The notes below the pieces were generated by a model, which did no database searches, was not told where the DNA came from, and saw only the letters and a program-made list of their open reading frames with translations. A stretch of 13,043 nucleotides of DNA, from assembly GCA_003487665.1 (NCBI GenBank), contig DNFA01000023.1, forward strand, positions 20,917 to 33,959, in the 5' to 3' direction. Below, piece after piece: positions 1 to 7,094 of the stretch (position 1 is the stretch's first letter; each line of letters opens with the position of its first letter). The translations under genes and the position numbers were made by a program. This DNA is from Oscillibacter sp. Its GTDB lineage: Bacteria > Bacillota > Clostridia > Oscillospirales > Oscillospiraceae.

Positions 1-26
1 GTCCCCGCCGAGAAATCGGCGGGGAC
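1..26 (-). terminator. Hairpin, likely terminator of the htrA-like gene
   Basis: The first 26 bases form a perfect 11-bp GC-rich inverted repeat with a 4-base loop. It lies 93 bases beyond the stop codon of the minus-strand protease gene. On the minus strand the U-tract, if present, would lie outside the window, so intrinsic termination cannot be confirmed. On the plus strand the repeat is followed only by GTTTC. Confidence 0.5.
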
Positions 27-118
27 GTTTCAAAAGGAATGGAGGGTGTGTCAGAAGAAGATCGTGCTCCTGCCGGCGGCGCAGTGGTCAGGTGCGCCGC
101 AGAGCGCTCCGGTGCGGC

Positions 119-1480
119 TCAGCCGCGGTTGCCGAAGAAGTAGTTGTAGAAATCCTGCCAGTTTTCGGGGATCTGCCCGTTGTAGCCGCCGTTATTGCCG
201 CCGCTCTGGGAGGTGTCCTCCTCCGTGTCGGTGCCGGTGATCTGGGGCTGCTGGTCGAAGGTGATGTCGGTGGTAATGTAGCTGCCGTCGCGGAACACGG
301 TCAGGGTGGCGGTGTCGCCGGCGCGGTAGCTCTTCAGCGCCGCGGACAGATCCTGCCGGCTGGTGAGGGCGGTGTCACCCATCTTGGTGATCACGTCGCC
401 CAGCCGCAGACCGGCCTTGTCACCGGCGCCGCCCTTGACGACGGAGTAGACGAACACGCCCTGGTCGATGTCGATGCTGTACTGGGCGGCCATCTGGGAG
501 TTCATGGTGCCCACGGTCACGGCCATGTAGGCCTTGCCGGTGACGGCGCCGTTCTCCATGATGTCGGTGATGATGGACTTCACATCGTCAATGGGGATGG
601 CGAAGCCCAGACCCTCCACCGTGGTGGTGGAGTAGGTGGAGTACTTGGCGGACACGATGCCCACCACCTCACCGTACAGGTTCATCAGGGGGCCGCCGGA
701 GTTGCCGGGGTTGATGGAGCAGTCCACCTGGATCATGTTGAAGGGGGTGCCGTCCACGTTGATGGCGCGGTTGCAGCTGGACACATAGCCGCCGCTCATG
801 GAGAACGTCAGCTCGCCCAGAGGATTGCCGATGGCCAGCACGGAGTCGCCCACGTTCACGTCGGCGCTGTTGCCCAATGTCACGGGGGTCAGGCCGGTGG
901 CGTTGATCTTCAGCACCGCCACATCGTAGTCGCTGTCGCCGCCGATGACGGTGGCGTCGTAGGTGTCGCCGTTATACAGCGTCACCTTCACGGAGGAAGC
1001 GCCGTTGATCACATGGTAGTTGGTGACGATATAGCCGTCCTCGCTGATGATAAAGCCGCTGCCGCTGGAGGCGGACTGGGTGGTCTGGCCGAAGATGTTG
1101 GTGCTCTGGGAGGAGCAGTTGATGGACACGGTGGAGTTCACCGTGGAGGCATAGACCTCGGCGGGCTGCATCTTGGTCTTGCCGTCCACCTTCTTGACCT
1201 CCACGGCGGTGACGGTGCGGTCGCTCTCGCTGATGGCGGTGCCGCTGCCGGAGCCGCCCTTGGCCAGCGCCGCGCCGCCGTAGCCCGCTGCGCCGCCTGC
1301 CACGACGCAGGCCAGCACCAGCGCGGTGATCTTCACCCACGTGCGGTGGAAGAAGCCGGACCTCTGCGCCGGGGCTGCGGGGGTGTTCTCCTGCCGGGGC
1401 GCGGGCGCGTAATCGTCGCGGGGCACATCCCGGTTGGTGAAGCGGTACATATCGTTGTTGTTGAATTCGTCGTTATACAT
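119..1480 (-). CDS. HtrA/DegP-like membrane-anchored serine protease (S1C, one PDZ domain)
   Basis: This is a 453-residue protein of the trypsin-like S1C/HtrA family, which degrades or handles misfolded proteins at the outer face of the membrane. Residues 1-47 are a polar, proline-rich cytoplasmic tail and about 48-73 form a single membrane anchor. The protease domain spans about 105-315. The catalytic triad is visible as His156 (TNYHV), Asp186 (DYDVAVL) and Ser261 (NPGNSGGP). A PDZ domain occupies about 318-408, followed by an acidic Ser/Gly-rich linker and an aromatic tail (WQDFYNYFFGNRG). The start at 1480 is chosen because AGGAGG (1489-1494) lies 8 bases upstream. An upstream extension to 1585 would add 35 residues without family character. 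The gene is divergent from the FAD-dehydrogenase gene. HtrA genes are usually induced by envelope or heat stress, but I found no clear promoter for this one. Domain order and length are normal for Firmicutes HtrA. Confidence 0.93.
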   Translation of the reverse strand: MYNDEFNNNDMYRFTNRDVPRDDYAPAPRQENTPAAPAQRSGFFHRTWVKITALVLACVVAGGAAGYGGAALAKGGSGSGTAISESDRTVTAVEVKKVDGKTKMQPAEVYASTVNSTVSINCSSQSTNIFGQTTQSASSGSGFIISEDGYIVTNYHVINGASSVKVTLYNGDTYDATVIGGDSDYDVAVLKINATGLTPVTLGNSADVNVGDSVLAIGNPLGELTFSMSGGYVSSCNRAINVDGTPFNMIQVDCSINPGNSGGPLMNLYGEVVGIVSAKYSTYSTTTVEGLGFAIPIDDVKSIITDIMENGAVTGKAYMAVTVGTMNSQMAAQYSIDIDQGVFVYSVVKGGAGDKAGLRLGDVITKMGDTALTSRQDLSAALKSYRAGDTATLTVFRDGSYITTDITFDQQPQITGTDTEEDTSQSGGNNGGYNGQIPENWQDFYNYFFGNRG

Positions 1481-1529
1481 GGTCGTTACCTCCTGTGGTG
1501 CAGTTTCGTATAAGGATCGCGTTCCCGTC

Positions 1530-1558
1530 TTGCCGCAAGGGGGAAAGCGTGGTATGAT
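1530..1558 (+). promoter_or_regulatory. Predicted sigma-A-type promoter for the 1701-5499 gene run
   Basis: TTGCCG (1530-1535) and TATGAT (1553-1558) are separated by exactly 17 bases. The -10 box matches 5/6 and the -35 box 4/6 of the vegetative consensus. A transcript starting near 1565 would have a leader of about 135 bases before the GTG at 1701. The rest of the divergent intergenic region becomes very AT-rich near 1615-1684, unlike the flanking genes. Confidence 0.4.
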
Positions 1559-1700
1559 GGAGGAAGCAGACAGGAAGAGGACCATCTGCCTCGGAGGAGC
1601 CGTATCGCTCTTTCTGTTTTATAGAATACTCGCTTTTCTTAATTCTACCTTTAAGTTTTCAGACAAAAAAGTGAATTTTTTTTGAACGGAGGGCACAAAA

Positions 1701-3287
1701 GTGCTGCGGATAGATCAGATCAGGCTCCTGCCCGGCGACAGCGAAGCGATGCTGCCGGTCAAATGCGCCAGAATACTGCGCCTGCCGGCGGAGGACATCG
1801 TGTCCTGCGCCGTGCTGCGCCGCGCCATCGACGCCCGCGAGGGGCTGACGCTGGTGTATACGGCGGCGGTGGAGGTAAAGCGGGAGGACACCGTGCTGCG
1901 GCGCTGCCGGGACAAGCGCGTGTCCCGTTACGCGCCGGAGACATACGCCCTGCCTGCCGCCGTGACCGCGCCGGAGATACCGCCCATCGTGGTGGGGGCA
2001 GGCCCGGCGGGTCTGTTCGCCGCGCTGGTGCTGGCTCGCTGCGGCGCACGGCCTATTGTATTAGAGCGAGGCCGCCCGGTAGAACAGCGGCAGGCGGACG
2101 TGGAGCGCTTCTGGAGCGGCGGTGCGCTGGACACCGAGAGCAACGTCCAGTTCGGCGAGGGCGGCGCCGGTGCGTTTTCCGACGGGAAGCTGAACACCGG
2201 CACCCGTGACGTGCGCCACCGGTTTATTATGGAGACGCTGGTGCGCTGCGGCGCGCCGGAGAGCATCCTCGCGGACGCCAAGCCCCATGTGGGCACCGAT
2301 ATGCTGCACATCGCCCTGCGCAGCCTGCGCCGGGAGCTGACCGAGGCCGGGGCGGACATCCGCTTCGGCGCGCGGTTGGAGAGCCTCCGCACGAAGGACG
2401 GCGCGGTGTGCGGCGTGACGGTGCGGCAGGACGGCGCGGTGTACGACCTGCCCGCCCGGCAGGTGGTGCTGGCGCTGGGACACAGCGCGAGGGATACCTT
2501 CGAGATGCTGTATCGCGCGGGGCTTGCCATGGAGCAGAAGCCCTTTGCCATGGGCGTGCGCATCGAGCACCGGCAGGCGGACGTGGACGCGGCGCAGTAC
2601 CGGGCACTGGCGGGGCATCCCGCCCTGCCGCCCAGCACCTATAAGCTGTCGTGCCATCTCCCCAACGGGCGCAGCGCCTTCAGCTTCTGCGTGTGCCCCG
2701 GCGGGCAGGTGGTGGCCGCCGCCTCGGAGACGGGACGCACCGTCACCAACGGCATGAGCGAATACGCCCGGAACGGGGAGAACATCAACGGCGCGCTGCT
2801 GGTGAACGTCACCGCGGAGGACTTCCCCTCTCCGCACCCGCTGGCGGGCATCGCCCTCCAGCGGCAGGTGGAGGAGGCGGCCTTTGCGCTGGGCGGCGGC
2901 GACTATCGGGCGCCCTGCCAGCGGGTGGAGGACTTCCTGCGGGGCGCGCCCTCCGCGGGCGCGGGGCGGGTGACACCCAGCTACCGCCCCGGCGTGGTGT
3001 ATACGGACATGGCGCGGTGTTTGCCGCCGTTCATCGCGGAGACGCTGCGGCTGGCGCTGCCGGTGCTGGGCAAAAAATTGAAGGGCTACGATGACCCGGA
3101 CGCGCTGCTGACCGGCGTGGAGACACGCTCCTCCTCACCGGTGCGGCTGGTGCGGGACGACCGTTACGAAGCCAACATACGGGGCATCTACCCCTGCGGC
3201 GAGGGCGCGGGCTATGCCGGAGGCATCCTGTCCGCCGCCGCCGACGGGATGCGGTGCGCCGAGAAACTTTTGGAGGTTTGCAAATGA
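1701..3287 (+). CDS. FAD-dependent dehydrogenase of the COG2509 type
   Basis: The 528-residue product belongs to the conserved but uncharacterised family of NAD(FAD)-utilizing dehydrogenases (COG2509). Residues 1-90 form a small amino-terminal domain. A Rossmann dinucleotide-binding motif GAGPAG is at 99-104, with the expected acidic ribose-binding residue in VLERG (Glu122). Family signatures FGEGGAGAFSDGKL (151-164), VETRSSSPVR (473-482) and GEGAGYAGGI (500-509) mark the FAD-binding fold and its carboxy-terminal closure. The GTG start is chosen because GGAGGG (1688-1693) lies 7 bases upstream. No membrane segment is visible, so the protein should be cytoplasmic. Its stop overlaps the ATG of the next gene, implying translational coupling. 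The substrate is unknown; the family link is strong, the physiological role is not. Confidence 0.9.
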   Translation: MLRIDQIRLLPGDSEAMLPVKCARILRLPAEDIVSCAVLRRAIDAREGLTLVYTAAVEVKREDTVLRRCRDKRVSRYAPETYALPAAVTAPEIPPIVVGAGPAGLFAALVLARCGARPIVLERGRPVEQRQADVERFWSGGALDTESNVQFGEGGAGAFSDGKLNTGTRDVRHRFIMETLVRCGAPESILADAKPHVGTDMLHIALRSLRRELTEAGADIRFGARLESLRTKDGAVCGVTVRQDGAVYDLPARQVVLALGHSARDTFEMLYRAGLAMEQKPFAMGVRIEHRQADVDAAQYRALAGHPALPPSTYKLSCHLPNGRSAFSFCVCPGGQVVAAASETGRTVTNGMSEYARNGENINGALLVNVTAEDFPSPHPLAGIALQRQVEEAAFALGGGDYRAPCQRVEDFLRGAPSAGAGRVTPSYRPGVVYTDMARCLPPFIAETLRLALPVLGKKLKGYDDPDALLTGVETRSSSPVRLVRDDRYEANIRGIYPCGEGAGYAGGILSAAADGMRCAEKLLEVCK

Positions 3288-4252
3288 GAAAGATCGCGGT
3301 ATATGACAACTTCACCGAGCCGAAGCACCGGCAGCAGATCGACGGCACCGCCGCCCGGTACGGCTTCACCGTGGATTACTACCCGGCGCCCCAGTCGGTG
3401 CCGGAGGAGAGGCGCGGCGAATACGAGGTCATCTACGGCATGCCCAAGCCCGGCGAGCTGAAGGACTTTACCAATCTGAAATGGTTCTGCGGCAGCTTTG
3501 CCGGTGTGGACGCCTATCTGGACGAGAGCCTGTACCCCTCCCCGGCGGTGATGCTGTCCAACTCCTCCGGCGCTTACGGTGTGACCATCGCGGAGCACAT
3601 CGTCATGGTGACGCTGATGCTGCTGCGCCACGCGCCGGTGTACTGCGCAGAGCAGGCCGCCGGACGCTGGGGCGAGGTGATGCCCATGCGCTCCATCATT
3701 GGCAGTACCATCACCGTGGTGGGCACCGGCGACATCGGCACGGAGTTCGCCCGCCGCGCCAAGGCGCTGGGCGCTAAGAGCATCCGGGGCGTGCGCCGGA
3801 CGAAGAAGGCCGGCGACCCCGCCTTTGACGAGATACACACCAACGACGAGCTGGACGGCCTGCTGCCCGACACCGACATTCTGGTGCTGGCGCTGCCCGC
3901 CACCGGCGAGACGAAGGGCATCCTGTCGGCGGAGCGCATCGCCCTGCTGCCCGCCAGCGCCTATGTGGTGAACGTGGGGCGCGGCAGCGCCATCGATCAG
4001 GCGGCGCTCATCGACGCGCTCAACGGCGGACGGCTGTCCGGTGCCGCGCTGGACGTGTTTGCGCAGGAGCCGATCCCGGCGGGCGACCCGGCGTGGACGG
4101 CGAAGAACCTGCTCATCACGCCCCATATCTCCGGGCAGATGAGCCTGGGCTACACCCGCGACCGGAACGTGGAGCTGTTCTGCGAAGATCTGGAGCGGTA
4201 CGGCCGGGGCGAAAAGCCCCTGCGCCTGGTGGATCGGAAAATCGGCTACTGA
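3284..4252 (+). CDS. D-isomer-specific 2-hydroxyacid dehydrogenase family protein
   Basis: This 322-residue protein has the layout of NAD(P)-dependent D-2-hydroxyacid dehydrogenases, which interconvert 2-keto acids and D-2-hydroxyacids in the cytoplasm. The nucleotide-binding motif GTGDIG is at 147-152. The three catalytic positions of the family are all present: Arg233 in VNVGRG, Glu262 in FAQEP and His281 in TPHISG. The start at 3284 overlaps the upstream stop as ATGA and has TGGAGG (3271-3276) 7 bases upstream; an earlier in-frame start at 3254 would lie inside the preceding gene without such a site. The specific substrate (lactate, glycerate, phosphoglycerate, hydroxyisocaproate or other) cannot be read from the sequence. 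The overlap suggests co-expression with the FAD-dehydrogenase. Confidence 0.9.
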   Translation: MRKIAVYDNFTEPKHRQQIDGTAARYGFTVDYYPAPQSVPEERRGEYEVIYGMPKPGELKDFTNLKWFCGSFAGVDAYLDESLYPSPAVMLSNSSGAYGVTIAEHIVMVTLMLLRHAPVYCAEQAAGRWGEVMPMRSIIGSTITVVGTGDIGTEFARRAKALGAKSIRGVRRTKKAGDPAFDEIHTNDELDGLLPDTDILVLALPATGETKGILSAERIALLPASAYVVNVGRGSAIDQAALIDALNGGRLSGAALDVFAQEPIPAGDPAWTAKNLLITPHISGQMSLGYTRDRNVELFCEDLERYGRGEKPLRLVDRKIGY

Positions 4253-4284
4253 GAGGGCATACCTGACGGCGGGAGGTGATGACC

Positions 4285-5499
4285 GTGGGCGATCGGGTGA
4301 TCCTGCACTGTGACCTGAACTGCTTTTTCGCGTCGGTGGAGCTGCTGGACAAACCGGCGCTGTGGGAGGTGCCGGTGGCGGTGTGCGGCGACCCCAAATC
4401 CCGCCACGGCATCATCCTGGCCAAGAACGAACCGGCCAAGCGCCGGGGCGTCAAAACGGCGGAGACGATATGGCAGGCGCGGAAGAAATGTCCGGGACTG
4501 GTGCTGCTGCCGCCCCACCACCAGCTGTACCGGGAATATTCCCGGCGCGTCAACGAAATATACGACCGGTTCACCGATCTGGTGGAGCCCTTCGGCATTG
4601 ACGAGAGCTGGCTGGACGTGACCGGCAGCCTGCACCTGTTCGGCGGCGACGCCAGAGCGCTGGCGGATCGCATCCGCGCCACGGTGCGGGCGGAGACGGG
4701 ATTGACGCTCAGCGTGGGCGTGTCGTTCAACAAGGTGTTTGCCAAGCTGGGCAGCGACCTGAAAAAGCCGGATGCCACCACGGTGATCCCCCGCAGCGGC
4801 TGGGAGAGCATCGTGTGGCCGCTGCCGCTGGGGGATATGCTGTTTGCCGGGCGCGCCGCCACCGAGACGCTGAAGAAGTACGGCGTGGAGACCATCGGTC
4901 AGCTGGCGGCCTGCGACCGGGCGCTGCCGGAGCAGCTGCTGGGCAAGATGGGACGCCAGCTGTGGGAGTACGCCAACGGGCTGGACACCAGCCCTGTACG
5001 TCCGCGGTATCTGGCCGAGCCGGTGAAGTCCGTGGGCAACGGCACCACGTTCCCGCAGAATCTGGTCAAGTGGGAGCAGATACGGGCGGGGCTGCTGCCC
5101 CTGTGCGACAGCGTGGCCACCCGCCTGCGGCGGCAGGGGCTGTACGCCGGCGGCGTCAGCGTAGCGGTGAAGGACGCGGAGTTCCGGACGGCCAGCCGCC
5201 AGACGCGGCTGACCGCGCCCACCCACCTGATGCGGGACATCTACCGCACGGCGCTGGAGCTGACCGGCCAGATATGGAAGCCGCCCACGCCGGTGCGGGC
5301 GCTGACAGTGACGGCGCTGTATGTGACGGAGGAGGGGGACTCCTTCGAGCAGATGGATCTGCTGGGCGGCGCGAAGCGCAGGCAGGATCGGCGGCAGGAG
5401 CAGCTGGAGGGCGCCATGGACGCCATCCGTCGCAAGTACGGAAGGAGCGCCATCGCCTTCGGCGACGGCGAGGAGGGGGAACCCCATACGGAGGAATAG
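4285..5499 (+). CDS. dinB: Y-family DNA polymerase, DinB/Pol IV-like
   Basis: The roughly 404-residue product is a translesion polymerase of the DinB/UmuC family. The palm motif HCDLNCFFASVE (8-19) carries catalytic Asp10 and an aromatic steric-gate position (Phe14/Phe15). The second metal-binding motif is GIDESWLDV, with Asp106 and Glu107. The LSVGVSFNKVFAKLGSDLKKP segment near 142-162 and a helix-hairpin-helix region near 180-215 are followed by a little-finger domain ending near residue 350. Three in-frame starts are crowded together: GTG 4276, ATG 4279 and GTG 4285. I favour 4285 because GGAGG (4272-4276) is then 8 bases upstream, whereas ATG 4279 is only 2 bases away; the difference is 2-3 residues. 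The gene follows the dehydrogenase by about 30 bases, so it may share its transcript. DinB is often damage-inducible, but no LexA box was identified. Confidence 0.92.
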   Translation: MGDRVILHCDLNCFFASVELLDKPALWEVPVAVCGDPKSRHGIILAKNEPAKRRGVKTAETIWQARKKCPGLVLLPPHHQLYREYSRRVNEIYDRFTDLVEPFGIDESWLDVTGSLHLFGGDARALADRIRATVRAETGLTLSVGVSFNKVFAKLGSDLKKPDATTVIPRSGWESIVWPLPLGDMLFAGRAATETLKKYGVETIGQLAACDRALPEQLLGKMGRQLWEYANGLDTSPVRPRYLAEPVKSVGNGTTFPQNLVKWEQIRAGLLPLCDSVATRLRRQGLYAGGVSVAVKDAEFRTASRQTRLTAPTHLMRDIYRTALELTGQIWKPPTPVRALTVTALYVTEEGDSFEQMDLLGGAKRRQDRRQEQLEGAMDAIRRKYGRSAIAFGDGEEGEPHTEE

Positions 5500-5529
5500 C
5501 AGGAGCCGCGGCAGCGGCTCCTGCTTTTT
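5498..5529 (+). terminator. Intrinsic terminator at the end of dinB
   Basis: A perfect 12-bp stem (5498-5509 with 5514-5525) and a 4-base GGCA loop are followed by TTTT. The left arm begins inside the TAG stop codon of the polymerase gene. It cleanly separates this transcript from sigK. Confidence 0.93.
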
Positions 5530-5582
5530 GCGTATAGGGACAGTCCCGGCGGGCATAGGGTGAGGTGAAAGGAGCGATGTAT

Positions 5583-5789
5583 ATGCTGTCTGCGGCTCTG
5601 CTGCTGCTGTGCAACAGCCTGTTTCTGTCCCTGCACCTGTCCGGCTCCGCCGGCTCGTTCCCCAAGCCCCTGCCCCCGGAAAAGGAGCGGGAGTGTCTGG
5701 AGCGGTGCGCCGCCGGCGATCTGGAGGCCCGCAATCTGCTGGTGGAGCACAACCTGCGCCTCGTGGCGCATATTATCAAAAAGATGTAG
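5583..5789 (+). CDS. sigK: 5' part of sporulation sigma factor gene sigK, interrupted
   Basis: The 68 codons encode the amino terminus of pro-sigma-K, the late mother-cell sporulation sigma factor. Residues 1-25 are hydrophobic, matching the pro-sequence that SpoIVFB removes in Bacillus. FPKPLPPEKE and GDLEARNLLVEHNLRLVAHIIKK are the hallmark start of sigma region 2; the VAHIIKK form distinguishes SigK from SigE, which has VVYIARK. The frame then runs directly into Met-stop (TAG 5787-5789), where a complete SigK would continue with about 160 more residues (DLISIGTIGL and regions 2-4). None of those is encoded anywhere in the window. ATG 5583 is preferred because AAAGGAG (5568-5574) is 8 bases upstream; ATG 5577 is too close. 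Base composition changes sharply at the break. This is either the 5' half of a skin-type split gene that is rejoined by excision, or a disrupted gene. I infer an insertion from sequence alone. Confidence 0.87.
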   Translation: MLSAALLLLCNSLFLSLHLSGSAGSFPKPLPPEKERECLERCAAGDLEARNLLVEHNLRLVAHIIKKM

Positions 5790-5994
5790 TCCAAAATGCC
5801 AATCGGAAAGTTGGAACGCGGAAAAATGCGGGGCGGAAGAAAACTCGGCGGAAGATTGGTGGCGTACATCTACCCTAAGTGTTGCACCGCCAAATGCGGA
5901 ACAACTGCTGTCCGGCAGCCTGAGAGTAGACAGCTATATACTTTCTTGCTAATTTCTGCCTTGGTATTAGCAGGAAAGACGCCGTATCTTTGGG
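5790..5994. other. Left edge of the island, no recognisable gene
   Basis: This stretch between the sigK break and the GNAT promoter is much less GC-rich than the upstream genes. All three plus-strand frames can be read for short distances, but none gives a product I recognise or has a good ribosome binding site. No recombinase fragment was recognised. It probably contains the attachment-site arm and the left end of the inserted element. Confidence 0.4.
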
Positions 5995-6023
5995 TTGCAA
6001 ACGATTCTGCTGAGTAGTACAAT
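5995..6023 (+). promoter_or_regulatory. Predicted sigma-A-type promoter of the GNAT gene
   Basis: TTGCAA (5995-6000) and TACAAT (6018-6023) have a 17-base spacer. The -10 box matches the consensus at 5/6 and the -35 box at 4/6 positions. Transcription should begin near 6030, about 33 bases before the predicted GTG start. Confidence 0.55.
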
Positions 6024-6062
6024 TAGAGAAAGGCAAATTGATATACGAAAGGGCTTGTCATC

Positions 6063-6587
6063 GTGTTGATCAGATGTGCGGAGGAAAAAGATTTTCGGGA
6101 ACTACGGCAGTTTTATGACCGTATGTGTGAGGTTCTGGGAGAAAAGGACTTTCTGCCGGAAGGCGATAAGGGGGGCTTTCCCTCGGACGAAATGGTCAAA
6201 AATGCGATTGCAGAGAAGGATCAGTTTATCGGCATAGAAGATGGCCAAATCGTTGCCGCGTATATCATGAATCATGACTGCGACGAGGCTTACCACACAG
6301 TTCGATGGCTGACAGATGCGGAAGACAAAGAGATGGTCGTTCTCCATGCTCTGCGAGTGCTTCCCGAATATGGCGGTCGCGGGTATTCCAAGCAATTGGT
6401 GCAGCACGCAATCGATACCGCAAGAGAAAGAGGGCTGAAATCCATTCGCCTTGACTGCATAGAGGGAAATGATATTCCACAGAAAATGTATATGTCGTTT
6501 GGATTTGCCTATGTAGATACTGTCGAAATCACATATGTGGACATCGGAATACCGAGGAAATTCCTTTTATATGAGTTTGCACTCTGA
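6063..6587 (+). CDS. GNAT-family N-acetyltransferase
   Basis: This 174-residue cytoplasmic protein has the GNAT fold, which transfers an acetyl group from acetyl-CoA to an amine. Motif A is visible as LHALRVLPEYGGRGYSK (about 94-110), with the pyrophosphate-binding loop at YGGRGY (103-108). The later NDIPQKMYMSFGFAYVDT segment (136-153) matches motif B, where a Tyr commonly serves as the general acid. Length is typical for single-domain members. The GTG start at 6063 has GAAAGGG (6047-6053) 9 bases upstream; TTG 6066 is a possible alternative. The gene has its own promoter and terminator and looks like a stand-alone cargo gene of the island. The acceptor substrate (antibiotic, amino acid, peptide or other) cannot be told from the sequence. 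Confidence 0.88.
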   Translation: MLIRCAEEKDFRELRQFYDRMCEVLGEKDFLPEGDKGGFPSDEMVKNAIAEKDQFIGIEDGQIVAAYIMNHDCDEAYHTVRWLTDAEDKEMVVLHALRVLPEYGGRGYSKQLVQHAIDTARERGLKSIRLDCIEGNDIPQKMYMSFGFAYVDTVEITYVDIGIPRKFLLYEFAL

Positions 6588-6615
6588 CAATATCTTATGC
6601 ATTAGGGTAACATCG

Positions 6616-6648
6616 AAGAAAAGCACCGGTTTCCGGTGCTTTTCTTTT
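6616..6648 (+). terminator. Intrinsic terminator between the GNAT gene and the prgI fragment
   Basis: A perfect 14-bp stem (6616-6629 with 6633-6646) with a 3-base loop is followed by further T residues. It is about 30 bases after the GNAT stop and just before the ribosome binding site of the PrgI fragment. The A-rich left foot could also let it act on minus-strand transcripts. Confidence 0.85.
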
Positions 6649-6667
6649 GCCCAAAAGGAGAAAACAC

Positions 6668-6772
6668 ATGGAAATCAAAATCAACAAAGAGATACGCAGC
6701 TATAAGGAGACTGTCTACTTCGGCCTGACAGCGCGGAAGCTCATCTGTTCGCTGCTGGCCGTGGGTACGGCG
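6668..6772 (+). pseudogene. PrgI-family conjugation protein, amino-terminal remnant
   Basis: About 35 residues match the start of the PrgI-family membrane proteins found in type IV secretion modules of clostridial integrative conjugative elements: MEIKINKEIRSYKETVYFGL is followed by LICSLLAVGTA, the beginning of the first membrane segment. AAGGAG (6655-6660) is placed 7 bases before ATG 6668, so the initiation region is intact. The family is normally about 100 residues with two membrane helices; here the reading frame leaves homology at about 6772 and continues as unrelated sequence to a stop at 6919. I read this as a remnant of a deleted transfer module. Family recognition rests on memory of the amino-terminal signature, not a search. 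Confidence 0.72.
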
Positions 6773-6840
6773 GCGTGGCGATCTCCCATCGGACTGGCTT
6801 CGAGACAGCCGCAAGGCTGGTGTGGTACGAGGATGAATAG
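6766..6840 (+). pseudogene. Carboxy-terminal remnant of an unidentified gene fused to the prgI fragment
   Basis: In a different frame from the PrgI remnant, the sequence reads YGGVAISHRTGFETAARL followed by VWYEDE and a TAG whose codon sits in the left arm of a strong terminator. That arrangement is typical of the natural end of an operon's last gene. No start codon or upstream part exists in this frame. I do not recognise the family. It is likely the last gene of the same conjugative element that supplied the PrgI start. Confidence 0.5.
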
Positions 6841-6873
6841 AGGGCAGAGGAATTTCCTCTGCCCTCTATTTTT
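6837..6873 (+). terminator. Intrinsic terminator at the end of the chimeric remnant
   Basis: A 15-bp perfect stem (6837-6851 with 6855-6869) with a 3-base loop is followed by TTTT. The left arm includes the TAG stop of the 3' remnant. It would have ended the operon before most of it was deleted. Confidence 0.88.
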
Positions 6874-6878
6874 CATGT

Positions 6879-7046
6879 TTAGGATTTCCGACCTTTCAGC
6901 ATCTTGCCAGGGATCATAGATGCACTGATAAGGTCTGCGGGATCAACTTCCAAAGCGTCCGCAATGTTAAAGAACACACCCAGCGTGAAGTTGTGTGCCG
7001 TTCCGGACGCTTCGATGACGCTCAGAAGTGAACGACTGATACTCTG
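6879..7046 (-). pseudogene. XRE-type helix-turn-helix regulator, carboxy-terminal remnant
   Basis: About 53 residues from ISRSLLSVIEASG to the TAA at 6879-6881 match the second half of small XRE/Cro-CI-like regulators; the recognition-helix segment and the NFTLGVFFNIADALEVDPADLI part are clear. The first helices of the DNA-binding domain are absent: upstream in frame there is only a short Cys-rich stretch and no ribosome binding site. The fragment lies directly downstream of, and in the same orientation as, the DHHW gene, so it would only be reached by read-through. It is probably a deletion remnant of a mobile-element regulator and non-functional for DNA binding. Confidence 0.65.
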
Positions 7047-7094
7047 CCAAAAATGCGGCACACGCAAGCAGCAACATCCACATTTCAACATTTC

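Noticed and set aside
76..100. 8-bp hairpin downstream of the protease stop
   Set aside because: There is no T-run on either side. The stronger hairpin at 1-26 is the better terminator candidate.
92..1513. A 473-codon open frame on the plus strand antisense to the protease gene
   Set aside because: Its product is a Gly/Val/Ala/His-rich sequence with no domain. It arises from GC-biased codons of the clear HtrA gene on the other strand, and it lacks a ribosome site.
1554..1685. A 43-residue hydrophobic open frame (MMEEADRKRT...) in the divergent intergenic region
   Set aside because: Its ATG lies inside the predicted -10 box and it has no ribosome binding site.
3212..5556. Long minus-strand open frames opposite the dehydrogenase and polymerase genes
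   Set aside because: They are shadows of two well-supported plus-strand genes. Their products are Arg/Gln/His/Pro-rich and match no family I know.
5530..5576. Possible sigma-E or sigma-K promoter before sigK (CATAGGGTG as a -10 box)
   Set aside because: The CATA core is present, but no -35 element with the right spacing was found.
5796..6017. A 73-residue open frame just after the sigK break
   Set aside because: There is no ribosome site or recognisable motif, and its end overlaps the predicted GNAT promoter.
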